Assembly (NCBI RefSeq): GCF_900129745.1 | Contig: NZ_FQWS01000002.1 | Coordinates: 868,001 to 932,000 of the forward strand | Reading direction: 5' to 3' | From: Winogradskyella jejuensis | GTDB lineage: Bacteria > Bacteroidota > Bacteroidia > Flavobacteriales > Flavobacteriaceae | Length of the DNA: 64,000 nt | Part shown: in pieces, positions 1 through 8,627 of the stretch | Position numbering within the stretch: position 1 is the first letter of the stretch | Layout of the letters: the number at the start of each line of letters is the position of its first letter | Notes under the pieces: generated by a model | The model's database searches: none | The model's input: only the letters and a program-made list of their open reading frames with translations | What the model was told of the DNA's origin: nothing | Made by a program: the position numbers and the translations under genes

Positions 1-860
1 TCAATAAAGATTCAAAAATAATTGTTCAAGGTTTTACAGGTAGTGAAGGTACCTTTCACGCTAGTCAAATGATTGAATATGGTACTAATGTTGTAGGTGG
101 TGTTACGCCAGGTAAAGGTGGGCAAACTCACTTAGATAGACCTGTTTTTAATACAGTTTCTGAAGCTGTTGAGAAAGTAGGAGCAGATACAACAATTATA
201 TTTGTACCACCAGCATTTGCGGCTGATGCAATTATGGAAGCTGCAGATGCAGGTATCAAAGTTATTATTACGATTACTGAAGGTATCCCTGTTGCAGATA
301 TGATTAAAGCTGCTGATTACATAAAAGATAGAGACTGCCGTTTAGTTGGTCCTAACTGCCCAGGTGTTATTACTCCAGGTGAAGCTAAAGTTGGTATTAT
401 GCCAGGATTTGTTTTCAAATCTGGTAAAGTAGGTATTGTTTCAAAATCAGGTACTTTAACTTATGAAGCTGCTGACCAAGTAGTAAAACAAGGATTAGGA
501 ATTACAACAGCAATCGGTATTGGTGGTGACCCAATTATTGGTACCACGACTAAAGAAGCTGTTGAGTTACTAATCAATGATTCAGAGACTGAAGCTGTAG
601 TCATGATTGGAGAAATAGGAGGACAGTTAGAAGCAGATGCAGCGCAATGGTACAAAGACTCAGGAAGTAAGAAGCCGGTTGTAGGTTTTATTGCAGGTGA
701 AACTGCACCAGCAGGACGTACAATGGGGCACGCGGGAGCGATTGTAGGTGGTAGTGATGATACTGCCCAAGCCAAAAAGAAGATCATGAGAGAATGTGGT
801 ATTCACGTAGTAGATTCTCCAGCAGAAATAGGAAAGAAAGTAGCCGAAGTACTTGGCTAA
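1..860 (+). CDS. sucD: Succinate--CoA ligase (ADP-forming) subunit alpha, 5'-truncated by the window edge
   Basis: TCA-cycle enzyme subunit that binds CoA and carries the phosphohistidine during conversion of succinyl-CoA to succinate with ATP formation; cytoplasmic, paired with SucB. The reading frame is open from the first bases of the window, so only about half a dozen N-terminal residues are missing; 285 residues are visible against roughly 290 for the family. Seen in order: the CoA-binding Rossmann segment ([23 protein letters not shown]), the VGPNCPGVI and [10 protein letters not shown] segments of the ligase domain, and [11 protein letters not shown], which contains the phosphorylated histidine. 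A factor-independent terminator follows at once, so it ends a transcription unit. Identification is secure. Confidence 0.97.
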   Translation, partial: NKDSKIIVQGFTGSEGTFHASQMIEYGTNVVGGVTPGKGGQTHLDRPVFNTVSEAVEKVGADTTIIFVPPAFAADAIMEAADAGIKVIITITEGIPVADMIKAADYIKDRDCRLVGPNCPGVITPGEAKVGIMPGFVFKSGKVGIVSKSGTLTYEAADQVVKQGLGITTAIGIGGDPIIGTTTKEAVELLINDSETEAVVMIGEIGGQLEADAAQWYKDSGSKKPVVGFIAGETAPAGRTMGHAGAIVGGSDDTAQAKKKIMRECGIHVVDSPAEIGKKVAEVLG

Positions 861-880
861 GCTAAATAACATTACTGTTA

Positions 881-911
881 AAAACCTTACAAAATCTTGT
901 AAGGTTTTTTT
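881..911 (+). terminator. Rho-independent terminator after sucD
   Basis: AAAACCTTAC and GTAAGGTTTT form a perfect stem with a short loop, followed by a run of T. It lies 20 bases after the sucD stop. Confidence 0.85.
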
Positions 912-913
912 AT

Positions 914-941
914 TTGATGCAATTTGTAATTTATATCTTTG
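914..941 (+). promoter_or_regulatory. Bacteroidota-type promoter for fabG
   Basis: TTG at 914-916 and TATCTTTG at 934-941 are separated by 17 bases, matching the TTG / TAnnTTTG (-33/-7) promoter pattern of the phylum. It lies between the sucD terminator and fabG, 28 bases before the fabG ATG. Confidence 0.65.
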
Positions 942-969
942 AGTTACATATAAACAACTATTCAATCAC

Positions 970-1716
970 ATGAAATTATTAGAAGGTAAAACCGCAATTA
1001 TAACAGGAGCTTCTCGAGGAATTGGTAAGGGTATTGCAGAAGTTTTTGCAGAACATGGTGCTAATGTAGCATTTACATATAGCTCATCTGTCGAGGCAGC
1101 AAATGCTTTAGAAGCAGATTTAAATTCAAAAGGAATAAAAGCAAAAGGATACCAGAGTAATGCAGCAAATTTTGATGATGCACAAAAATTGGCTGAAGAT
1201 GTTTTAGCAGAATTCGGAAGTATTGACATATTAGTTAATAATGCAGGGATTACAAAAGATAATCTCCTCATGCGTATGGGCGAGGAAGATTTTGACAAGG
1301 TTATTGAAGTTAACTTGAAGTCTGTATTTAATATGACAAAAGCTGTGCAACGCACCATGCTAAAACAACGTAAAGGCTCAATTATTAATATGAGTTCTGT
1401 TGTAGGCGTAAAAGGAAATGCTGGTCAGACAAACTATGCAGCATCTAAAGCAGGAATCATTGGATTTTCTAAATCTGTAGCCTTAGAGTTAGGGTCACGT
1501 AATATTAGAAGTAACGTCATTGCACCAGGTTTTATAGAAACTGAAATGACGGCTAAATTAGATGAAGAAACCGTAAAAGGGTGGAGAGCTGCCATTCCAC
1601 TAAAACGTGGAGGTACACCAGAAGATATAGCAAATGCTTGCGTGTATTTAGCTAGTGACTTAAGTGCCTATGTTACTGGTCAAACACTCAATGTAGATGG
1701 TGGAATGTTAACCTAA
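970..1716 (+). CDS. fabG: 3-oxoacyl-[acyl-carrier-protein] reductase (SDR family)
   Basis: NADPH-dependent reduction of 3-oxoacyl-ACP in fatty-acid elongation; cytoplasmic. The 248-residue length is typical of FabG. Classical short-chain dehydrogenase features are present: the cofactor loop TGASRGIG (residues 12-19), NNAG (90-93), Asn115, Ser143 in the INMSSVVG stretch, and the YxxxK pair Tyr156/Lys160. The motif IAPGFIETEMT near residue 185 and the C-terminal end YVTGQTLNVDGGM are FabG hallmarks. It has its own promoter and is followed after 12 bases by an exported protein and then a membrane protein, so it may head a short operon. Other SDR reductases share the fold, but the end motif favours FabG. 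Confidence 0.93.
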   Translation: MKLLEGKTAIITGASRGIGKGIAEVFAEHGANVAFTYSSSVEAANALEADLNSKGIKAKGYQSNAANFDDAQKLAEDVLAEFGSIDILVNNAGITKDNLLMRMGEEDFDKVIEVNLKSVFNMTKAVQRTMLKQRKGSIINMSSVVGVKGNAGQTNYAASKAGIIGFSKSVALELGSRNIRSNVIAPGFIETEMTAKLDEETVKGWRAAIPLKRGGTPEDIANACVYLASDLSAYVTGQTLNVDGGMLT

Positions 1717-1728
1717 ACAATACTAAAA

Positions 1729-2325
1729 ATGAAGAAAATCCTTCTAATAGCCCTAATATTTAGCGCATCAATAAACGGCTTTAGTCAAGATGCCGGACAG
1801 CATGGAGAAGAATCAAATTCATCTGCTGTTGTTACAAATGTACCCAACGGTTGGGTAAAGTATAAATCAGAAGAATTAGCAGTAACCGCAATATTTCCTG
1901 CTACTCCAAAAGAATCTGTTCAGAAGGTACAAACGGCAGTTGGGAGTCTAGACATGCACATGGTAATGTATGCACCATTGATGAGCGGTGATGACAATGC
2001 TGTTTATTCGCTCATACGGTCAGATTACCCCGAAGAGCAATTTAAAGATGCTGACCAAGAAAAACAGTCTAGTATTTTAGATGGCGCCGTGGAAGGGGCT
2101 GTGACTAATGTAAATGGCACAAAACTTTCCGATAAAAAAATAAAGCTTAATGGCTATCCAGGACGGTCTATAAAAATTCAAACAGAAAGTGGTTACATTT
2201 ATATCAATGCCTATTTAGTAGAAAATGTAATGTTTATTACCCAGGTTATTACTATGCCAAGTAACGATGGCAATAAAAGTATTAGGCGTTTTATGGATTC
2301 TTTCGATATTTTAAAAGTGAAATAA
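1729..2325 (+). CDS. Small exported protein of unknown function
   Basis: 198 residues with a clear signal peptide (hydrophobic residues 4-16, cleavage probably after GFSQ near residue 20). The mature part resembles periplasmic single-domain proteins of the PsbP/DUF1795 type only in general outline: an opening GWVKYKSEELAVTAIFPATP and a terminal segment FMDSFDILK, the pattern of a domain that compares a short peptide surface. I do not recognise a named family with certainty. It lies 12 bases after fabG and its stop is two bases before the TTG start of a large membrane protein, so the three are probably co-transcribed. No catalytic motif is visible. Confidence 0.75.
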   Translation: MKKILLIALIFSASINGFSQDAGQHGEESNSSAVVTNVPNGWVKYKSEELAVTAIFPATPKESVQKVQTAVGSLDMHMVMYAPLMSGDDNAVYSLIRSDYPEEQFKDADQEKQSSILDGAVEGAVTNVNGTKLSDKKIKLNGYPGRSIKIQTESGYIYINAYLVENVMFITQVITMPSNDGNKSIRRFMDSFDILKVK

Positions 2326-2327
2326 TA

Positions 2328-4355
2328 TTGAGTAATCAAACCCTAATTTTATTAATAGTATCTGGAATTATAGCGCTTTTATTAGCGCTATTTCAGTATG
2401 TATATAAATCAAAAAACTCAAAACTAAGAGCTATATTAATTCCACTAAGATTTATAGCAATATTTGCAACTCTAGTATTACTCATAAATCCAAAATTTGA
2501 AGCTGTAAGCTATTATGAAGAGAAGCCAAATCTAGTTGTAGCCATTGATAATTCTGAATCTGTTTCTTATCTAAAACAAGCTGAGAAAGCTAAGTCATTT
2601 TTCGAATCAATACTGAGCAACAAAGCACTAGAAGATAAATTTAATATTGAAACTTTTAGTTTTGGGTCTGATGTTACCTCTGTAGACTCTTTAAATTTTG
2701 TCGAAAGTCAATCTAATCTATCTCGGTTTTTTAAGAACTATAATGAGCTTTATAAAGGTATTACTTCACCCTTGCTATTAATCACAGATGGTAACCAAAC
2801 CATAGGAAATGATTATCAATACGCTGTAAACAAGAAGCAACCAATATTTCCAGTTATTCTTGGTGATACAACAACCTTTTCAGATTTAAGGATTAGCCAG
2901 GTAAATGTCAATCGCTACGCATATTTAAAAAATAGATTTCCTGTAGAAGCTATAGTCAATTATTCTGGCAACACTGAAGTATTGGCAAAGCTTAATATTC
3001 GTTCTGGGAATAGTATTGTCTTTTCTAAAAATATTAAACTCAGTCCAAGTAAAACTTCGGAAATAGTAAATACCAATCTTAATGCGACTAGTGTCGGTGT
3101 TAAGACCTATCGTGTTGAGTTGGCTCCACTCGATAATGAAAAGAACACAATAAACAACTATAAAAATTTTGCTGTTGAAGTCATTGACCAAAAAACAAAT
3201 ATTGCTATCGTAGCAGAAACTATACATCCTGATTTAGGCGCTCTTAAAAAATCTATTGAGAGCAATGAACAGCGAAGTGTTTCGATTTTAAACCCTAAAG
3301 AATTTATAGCTCAAGATAAAGATTTTCAATTAGTTATTGTTTATCAGCCAAACACAAACTTTAAGTTAGCTTTTGATAAAATATCCGACCAAAAGCTTAA
3401 TACGTTTACTATAGCAGGTGCTAGTACAGATTGGAATTTTCTTAATGCCAATCAACCTTATTTCACTCAAGAAATCACAAATCAAACCGAAGATTATCAG
3501 CCTATTTTAAATGCTAATTATGGAACATTTATAGTCAATAATATTACTTTTGACAATTATCCGCCATTACGCTCAGAGTTTGGTTCAGTTACATTTTCTG
3601 TACCAGAAGAGACATTGTTATACAAAACCATAAATGGTCTTATTACAGACGAAACATTACTAAGTACTTTTGAAGCAGATAATCAAAAGCATGCATTTCT
3701 CAACGGAGACGGTATTTGGCGTTGGCGTGCGCAATGTCACTTAGATACAGAAAGCTTTGAGGATTTTGATAATATTATAGGAAAACTCGTCCAATATCTA
3801 AGCTCGAATAAAAAACGAAACCGTCTAAATTTAGATTATAAATCGTTCTACAATCAAAATGAGAATATAGTCATTAGCGCCCAATACTTCAATAAAAATT
3901 ATGAATTTGATGCAGATGCCAATCTTGAGATAACGTACAGAAACAAAGAAACTAATGTTTCTAGAACATTACCGTTTTTGCTTAAAAATGCGTCGTATGT
4001 TGTAGATTTAAGTAGTATCACACCTGGAGATTATGTATTTACTGTTAAGAGCAATGATGAGCCTATATCGGCTTCAGGTGTTTTTAAGATACTGGCGTAC
4101 AATGTAGAGCAGCAATTTCTAAATGCAGATGTAACAAAGCTACAAGCTATTGCAACAAGTACTAATGGTAAACCTTATTTTATTGACCAGGCAAATAGTG
4201 TAGCTGAAGATTTAATTAATGACGAACGTTTTGCGACCATACAGAAAAGTAAACGAAGTGTAATACCGTTAATAGATTACAAATATTTACTAGGTTTAAT
4301 TGCTTTAGCCTTATCTTTGGAGTGGTTTATTAGAAAGTATAACGGATTAATTTAA
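2328..4355 (+). CDS. Large membrane protein with VWA-like domain
   Basis: 675 residues with a TTG start two bases after the previous stop; no ATG lies nearby and the N-terminal helix begins immediately. Two membrane helices open the protein (about residues 4-25 and 37-55), then an exported domain with the VWA-like strand LVVAIDNSESV near residue 73 and a second LLLITDGNQ strand near 150, which together resemble a degenerate MIDAS fold. A long beta-rich region follows, and a C-terminal helix YLLGLIALALSLEWFIRK near 650 re-enters the membrane. This architecture is seen in Bacteroidota aerotolerance/BatA-like and related VWA proteins. The function is unknown; a scaffold in the inner membrane facing the periplasm is inferred. 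The next gene, a prohibitin-like protein, follows after 11 bases. Confidence 0.8.
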   Translation: MSNQTLILLIVSGIIALLLALFQYVYKSKNSKLRAILIPLRFIAIFATLVLLINPKFEAVSYYEEKPNLVVAIDNSESVSYLKQAEKAKSFFESILSNKALEDKFNIETFSFGSDVTSVDSLNFVESQSNLSRFFKNYNELYKGITSPLLLITDGNQTIGNDYQYAVNKKQPIFPVILGDTTTFSDLRISQVNVNRYAYLKNRFPVEAIVNYSGNTEVLAKLNIRSGNSIVFSKNIKLSPSKTSEIVNTNLNATSVGVKTYRVELAPLDNEKNTINNYKNFAVEVIDQKTNIAIVAETIHPDLGALKKSIESNEQRSVSILNPKEFIAQDKDFQLVIVYQPNTNFKLAFDKISDQKLNTFTIAGASTDWNFLNANQPYFTQEITNQTEDYQPILNANYGTFIVNNITFDNYPPLRSEFGSVTFSVPEETLLYKTINGLITDETLLSTFEADNQKHAFLNGDGIWRWRAQCHLDTESFEDFDNIIGKLVQYLSSNKKRNRLNLDYKSFYNQNENIVISAQYFNKNYEFDADANLEITYRNKETNVSRTLPFLLKNASYVVDLSSITPGDYVFTVKSNDEPISASGVFKILAYNVEQQFLNADVTKLQAIATSTNGKPYFIDQANSVAEDLINDERFATIQKSKRSVIPLIDYKYLLGLIALALSLEWFIRKYNGLI

Positions 4356-4366
4356 AAAAGAAAGAA

Positions 4367-5179
4367 ATGGAAAGATTACCTAAGATTGGATTACCTATTT
4401 TAATAGCCGTTGTGGCATTAATTATAATTCTTGCAAAATCAGTAGTAACTATTGATGCAGGTTATGCAGGAGTTTTATATAAATTAAATGGTGGTGTAGA
4501 CCCTGATTCAGAGCCTTTAGGCGAAGGGATTAACTTTGTTGCACCCTGGAATAGCGTTATAGAATACGAAGTAAGACAACAAGAGATTCCTGAGAAAATG
4601 TCTGTTTTATCATCAAACGGATTAGATATTCAATTAGATGCTTCTGTACTTTACCAACCAGATGTTGTAAACTTGGCAAAGTTGCATAAAGAAAAGGGTA
4701 GAAATTATTTAAATAGAGTTTTGCAACCAGCTATTCGTTCTGCTGCAAGAAGTGTCGTAGGACGCTATACGCCTGAGCAACTGTATTCTAGTAAGCGTGA
4801 TGCGATACAAGAAGAAATCTTTATGGAAACAAAAAAGATTGTTGAAAGTCAGTATATACAATTGAATAGTGTTCTAATTAGAGATGTAACTTTACCGCCA
4901 ACAATTAAGCAAGCTATTGAGCGAAAATTAAAACAAGAGCAAGAATCTTTAGAGTACGAGTTTAGATTAGTTACCGCTCAAAAAGAAGCTGAAAAAGTAA
5001 TTATTGAAGCACAAGGTAAAGCAGACGCTAACCGTATATTAAGTGCTTCGTTAACTGATAAAATTTTGCAAGACAAAGGTATTGAGGCTACAGTTAAATT
5101 ATCTGAATCACCAAATAGCAAAGTAATTGTAATTGGTTCAGGAGATAGCGGAATGCCTATAATTTTAGGAAACCAATAA
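4367..5179 (+). CDS. Prohibitin-like SPFH/band 7 domain protein
   Basis: 270 residues. One N-terminal membrane helix (about 9-25) is followed by an SPFH/band-7 domain starting at VVTIDAGYAGVLYKLNGG and containing the family's EYEVRQQEIPEKMSVLSSNG stretch, then the LQPAIRSAARSVVGRYTPEQL segment characteristic of prohibitins, and a C-terminal helical part rich in Gln/Glu/Lys (about 180-230). Prohibitins form ring assemblies on the membrane and modulate proteases such as FtsH; that role here is inferred from family. It is probably the last gene of the fabG-led group, because the his leader region follows. Confidence 0.88.
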   Translation: MERLPKIGLPILIAVVALIIILAKSVVTIDAGYAGVLYKLNGGVDPDSEPLGEGINFVAPWNSVIEYEVRQQEIPEKMSVLSSNGLDIQLDASVLYQPDVVNLAKLHKEKGRNYLNRVLQPAIRSAARSVVGRYTPEQLYSSKRDAIQEEIFMETKKIVESQYIQLNSVLIRDVTLPPTIKQAIERKLKQEQESLEYEFRLVTAQKEAEKVIIEAQGKADANRILSASLTDKILQDKGIEATVKLSESPNSKVIVIGSGDSGMPIILGNQ

Positions 5180-5243
5180 AAGTTTGTTAAAGACTTGGAA
5201 TTGTAATTATTTTTTCTGAAAATTTGCTTTAACAAAAAGACAC

Positions 5244-5297
5244 ATGAAATCTATTCAATTACATCATCATTTACATACTTGCCCTCAAGCGAGCTAA
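5244..5297 (+). CDS. hisL: His operon leader peptide (17 residues)
   Basis: A short reading frame encodes MKSIQLHHHLHTCPQAS, with four His codons (CAT) in five positions at 5262-5276. It lies 104 bases before hisG and immediately before a strong terminator hairpin, the classical arrangement of an amino-acid attenuator. The frame opens soon after a weak promoter-like pair (TTG 5195-5197, AAAATTTG 5219-5226, spacing 21). The peptide itself is expected to have no function other than ribosome stalling when charged tRNA-His is scarce. The name hisL is used by analogy with enterobacteria and does not imply sequence homology. Confidence 0.85.
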   Translation: MKSIQLHHHLHTCPQAS

Positions 5298-5361
5298 TGA
5301 TGTATTGAATAAATTCAAAATATATTATAAACCCGTTTGAGACTATCAAACGGGTTTTATT
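5253..5361 (+). promoter_or_regulatory. Histidine attenuator: leader hairpin, antiterminator and terminator
   Basis: Three competing pairings can be read directly. (1) 5253-5267 (ATTCAATTACATCAT) pairs with 5297-5310 (ATGATGTATTGAAT) with one bulged T, covering the His codons. (2) CTCAAGCG (5284-5291) pairs with CGTTTGAG (5334-5341), eight pairs with one G-U, which would block the terminator. (3) AAACCCGTTTGA (5329-5340) pairs perfectly with TCAAACGGGTTT (5346-5357), followed by T-rich sequence, forming the terminator. A ribosome stalled on the His codons frees segment 5284-5291 to form the antiterminator; a ribosome reaching the stop at 5295 covers it and allows termination. Confidence 0.85.
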
Positions 5362-5401
5362 TTTTAACTCTTGGTATTCTCAAACCAGACAAAAACCAAA
5401 A

Positions 5402-6259
5402 ATGAGTAAATTAAAAATTGCAGTTCAAAAATCGGGTCGACTTAACGAAGATTCTATGAAAATTCTTAAAGCCATAGGAATTTCTATAGATAATGGTAAA
5501 GACCAACTTAAAGCTTCAGCCCGCAACTTTCCTTTAGAGGTTTTCTATTTACGAAATGGAGATATACCTCAATACCTCAGAGATGGTGTTGTAGATGCCG
5601 CTATTATTGGCGAAAACGTGCTTATCGAAAAAGGAAATGATTTAAACATAGTAGAACGATTAGGCTTCTCTAAATGCCGTGTATCTATTGCGGTACCAAA
5701 ATCTTCAGGAGCAAAATCTTTAAAGGATTTAGAAGGAAAACGTATAGCAACATCGTACCCAAATACGGTTAATCAGTTTTTAGATAAAGCAGGTATTGAC
5801 GCAAATCTTCATATTATTAACGGTTCTGTAGAGATAGCACCTAATATAGGTTTAGCCGATGCAGTCTGTGATATTGTCTCAAGCGGAAGCACCTTATTTA
5901 AAAATGGGTTGAAAGAGATTGAAGTGCTCTTAAAATCTGAAGCCGTCTTAGCAACGTCACCAAAGATTTCTCAAGATAATCAGGCAATCATTGATAAAAT
6001 TCAGTTCAGATTACAATCGGTTTTAAAAGGAAGAGAAAATAAATATGTTTTACTAAATGCGCCGAACGATAAGTTAGATAGAATTGTTAAAATCCTTCCT
6101 GGAATGAACTCACCAACTATTCTGCCATTAGCTAAAGAAGGTTGGAGTTCTTTGCACTCTGTGATTAATAAAAACGATTTCTGGGATGTTATTGATGAAT
6201 TAAAAGTTAATGGCGCCGAAGGAATTTTAGTTTGTCCAATTGAAAATATGGTTTTGTAA
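5402..6259 (+). CDS. hisG: ATP phosphoribosyltransferase, long form
   Basis: First and feedback-controlled step of histidine synthesis: ATP + PRPP to phosphoribosyl-ATP. The 285-residue length and the C-terminal ACT-like regulatory domain (from about residue 215, ending GAEGILVCPIENMVL) mark the long HisG_L form, which needs no HisZ. The N-terminus KLKIAVQKSGRLNEDSMKIL and the PRPP-binding stretch CDIVSSGSTLFKNGL near 160-175 are typical. It is the first structural gene after the attenuator. Its TAA stop overlaps the hisD start as TAATG, implying coupled translation. Confidence 0.97.
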   Translation: MSKLKIAVQKSGRLNEDSMKILKAIGISIDNGKDQLKASARNFPLEVFYLRNGDIPQYLRDGVVDAAIIGENVLIEKGNDLNIVERLGFSKCRVSIAVPKSSGAKSLKDLEGKRIATSYPNTVNQFLDKAGIDANLHIINGSVEIAPNIGLADAVCDIVSSGSTLFKNGLKEIEVLLKSEAVLATSPKISQDNQAIIDKIQFRLQSVLKGRENKYVLLNAPNDKLDRIVKILPGMNSPTILPLAKEGWSSLHSVINKNDFWDVIDELKVNGAEGILVCPIENMVL

Positions 6260-7542
6260 TGAAAACATATACCAACCCAGAAAAATCCGATTGGAAAGAT
6301 ATTCTAAAACGACCAACTAAATCTGTTGACGATATTGAAGAGACAGTTTTAGAGGTTTTTAAAGATATTGAAACTAATGGAGACGAAGCAATCAAGCGTT
6401 ATACGGAAAGATTTGATAAAGTAAGTTTAGATGAAATTATCGTGAGTCAAGATAAAATTGATTCAGCTGCTGAATCAGTTTCTGAAGAGCTTAAAAATGC
6501 CATAAAATTAGCGAAATCCAATATTGAAAAATTTCATAAAGCACAAAAAACTGAAAAGATTTTCGTTGAAACTATGGATGGTGTTGAGTGTTGGCAAGAA
6601 AAAAGGCCAATTCAAAAAGTTGGGTTATACATTCCAGGCGGAACAGCACCACTATTTTCAACAGTTTTAATGTTAGCCGTACCTGCAAATATTGCTGGTT
6701 GCAATGAGATAGTTTTATGTTCGCCGCCAAATTCTCAAGGAAAAGTAGCAAATGAAATATTATATGCTGCACAACTATGTGGTGTAACCAAAATTATTAA
6801 AGTTGGTGGGATACAAGCTGTAGCAGGATTAACGTTTGGCACGGAATCTATTCCTCAAGTTTATAAAATTTTCGGCCCAGGAAATCAATACGTTACTGTA
6901 GCTAAACAATTGGCGACCAAATTCGGAGTAGCTATAGATATGCCTGCTGGTCCAAGTGAATTATTAGTGATGGCTGATGAAACAGCAAGTGCTGCTTACG
7001 TGGCTTCAGATTTATTGAGTCAAGCCGAACACGGAGCGGATAGTCAAGTCATTTTTGTTACAACATCAAATGAATTTGCAAAAGAGGTTAATGCTGAAGT
7101 TCAAAAGCAATTAAATGTATTACCACGTAAAGATATGGCGTTTAAAGCTATCGAAAATTCAAAATCAATAATAGTAGACAGTTTCGAAACCGCTTTAGAT
7201 TTAATTGATGAATATGGTCCAGAACACTTTATTGTTGCTACAAAAAATGATGATTATTTTGTTGAAAGAATAAGCAACGCAGGTTCCGTCTTTATCGGTA
7301 ATTATACGCCTGAAAGTGCAGGAGATTATGCCTCAGGGACCAACCATACATTGCCTACAAACGGTTTTTCTAAAGCGTATTCGGGTGTGAACCTTGATAG
7401 TTTTCAAAAGAGTATGACGTTTCAGAAGATATCCGAAAAAGGGATACAAAACATAGGAAATGCTATTGAATTAATGGCTGAAGCCGAAGGTTTACAAGCG
7501 CATAAAAATGCGGTAACACTAAGATTAAAAGATTTAAAATAA
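6259..7542 (+). CDS. hisD: Histidinol dehydrogenase
   Basis: Zinc enzyme that oxidises L-histidinol twice with NAD to give histidine, the last two steps. 427 residues, the usual length. Signature regions seen: YIPGGTAPLFSTVLM near 120, FGPGNQYVTVAKQ near 205, PAGPSELLVMADE near 230, LSQAEHGADSQ near 255, the YGPEHFI pair of catalytic Glu/His near 318, and SAGDYASGTNHTLPTNG near 355. Translation is coupled to hisG by the shared TAATG. A 41-base gap containing a flavobacterial palindromic repeat separates it from hisC. Confidence 0.97.
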   Translation: MKTYTNPEKSDWKDILKRPTKSVDDIEETVLEVFKDIETNGDEAIKRYTERFDKVSLDEIIVSQDKIDSAAESVSEELKNAIKLAKSNIEKFHKAQKTEKIFVETMDGVECWQEKRPIQKVGLYIPGGTAPLFSTVLMLAVPANIAGCNEIVLCSPPNSQGKVANEILYAAQLCGVTKIIKVGGIQAVAGLTFGTESIPQVYKIFGPGNQYVTVAKQLATKFGVAIDMPAGPSELLVMADETASAAYVASDLLSQAEHGADSQVIFVTTSNEFAKEVNAEVQKQLNVLPRKDMAFKAIENSKSIIVDSFETALDLIDEYGPEHFIVATKNDDYFVERISNAGSVFIGNYTPESAGDYASGTNHTLPTNGFSKAYSGVNLDSFQKSMTFQKISEKGIQNIGNAIELMAEAEGLQAHKNAVTLRLKDLK

Positions 7543-7547
7543 ACTAA

Positions 7548-7577
7548 ATGTCACCTTGAGCGGAGTCGAGAGGTCTC
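7548..7577 (+). repeat. Flavobacterial interspersed palindromic repeat, copy 1 (hisD-hisC gap)
   Basis: ATGTCACCTTGAGC followed by GGAGTCGAGAGGTCT. The unit is imperfectly palindromic (ACCTTGAG...GAGAGGT) and recurs at 10352-10380. This type of short unit is familiar from intergenic regions of flavobacterial genomes. It fills almost the whole gap between hisD and hisC. Confidence 0.7.
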
Positions 7578-7583
7578 AAAAAA

Positions 7584-8627
7584 ATGAAAAAACTAAATAT
7601 TAATAATCTTTTAAGAGAAAATATAAAAACTATAAAAGCGTATTCATCGGCCAGAGATGAGTACAAAGATGCGAGCACAGAAATGGTTTTTATAGATGCA
7701 AATGAAAATCCGTTTCAGACCAACGTTAACCGTTATCCAGACCCAAAACAGTCTAAAGTAAAAGCGCGTTTGTCAGAAATTAAGAATATACCATCGTCGC
7801 AAATCCTCCTTGGAAACGGAAGTGACGAAGTGTTAGACCTATTATTTAGAGCCTTTTGCGAGCCAAATAGAGATAATGTCATCACGCTACCACCAACATA
7901 TGGAATGTATTCGGTTTTAGCAGATTTGAATGCTATTTCAATAAAAGAAGTGCTTTTAGATAAAGATTTTCAGCCTAAAGATGAAGAAATTTTAGCTGCT
8001 CAAAATGAAAACAGTAAACTATTGTTTTTATGTTCGCCAAATAACCCAACGGCAAATAGTTTTGATGCTTCAAAAATTGAAAAGCTAATTACAGAATTTA
8101 AAGGTATTGTAGTTATTGATGAAGCTTATATTGATTTTTCAAACACCGAAAGTTGGTTAAGCCGATTGAATGAATTTCCTAATCTCGTAGTTACTCAGAC
8201 GCTCTCTAAGGCTTATGGTTTAGCAGGAATTAGGCTGGGTATATGTTATGCTTCAGAATTTATTATTTCAATCTTAAATAAAATAAAACCACCATACAAT
8301 GTTAATCAGCTTACACAAGAAAAGGCTTTGGAGCGTTTGAATGATTTAGAAAAAGTAGAAAAAGAAGTTTCTACTATTTTATCAGAAAGAGATAAATTGA
8401 TAGAGGCCTTACAAACAATAACATTTGTAGAGACAGTTTACAATTCTGATGCAAACTTCATTTTAGTAAAGGTTGATGATGCTAATAAACGTTACAAACA
8501 ACTTATAGAAAAAGGTGTGGTTGTAAGAAATAGAACAACGCAACCTTTATGCAAAAACACTTTGCGCTTTTCAATTGGAACTAAGATTGAAAATCAAATA
8601 TTAATTAAGATTTTAAAGCAACTGTAA
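7584..8627 (+). CDS. hisC: Histidinol-phosphate aminotransferase
   Basis: PLP enzyme converting imidazole-acetol phosphate and glutamate to histidinol phosphate. 347 residues, fold-type I, class II aminotransferase. Seen: [18 protein letters not shown] near 40 (substrate arm), [17 protein letters not shown] near 75 (PLP phosphate region), [10 protein letters not shown] near 150, [10 protein letters not shown] near 180, [14 protein letters not shown] near 210 containing the PLP lysine, and a C-terminal Arg in [18 protein letters not shown]. It overlaps hisB by TAATG. The substrate is assigned from its place in the operon; the family is otherwise close to other class II aminotransferases. Confidence 0.96.
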   Translation: MKKLNINNLLRENIKTIKAYSSARDEYKDASTEMVFIDANENPFQTNVNRYPDPKQSKVKARLSEIKNIPSSQILLGNGSDEVLDLLFRAFCEPNRDNVITLPPTYGMYSVLADLNAISIKEVLLDKDFQPKDEEILAAQNENSKLLFLCSPNNPTANSFDASKIEKLITEFKGIVVIDEAYIDFSNTESWLSRLNEFPNLVVTQTLSKAYGLAGIRLGICYASEFIISILNKIKPPYNVNQLTQEKALERLNDLEKVEKEVSTILSERDKLIEALQTITFVETVYNSDANFILVKVDDANKRYKQLIEKGVVVRNRTTQPLCKNTLRFSIGTKIENQILIKILKQL

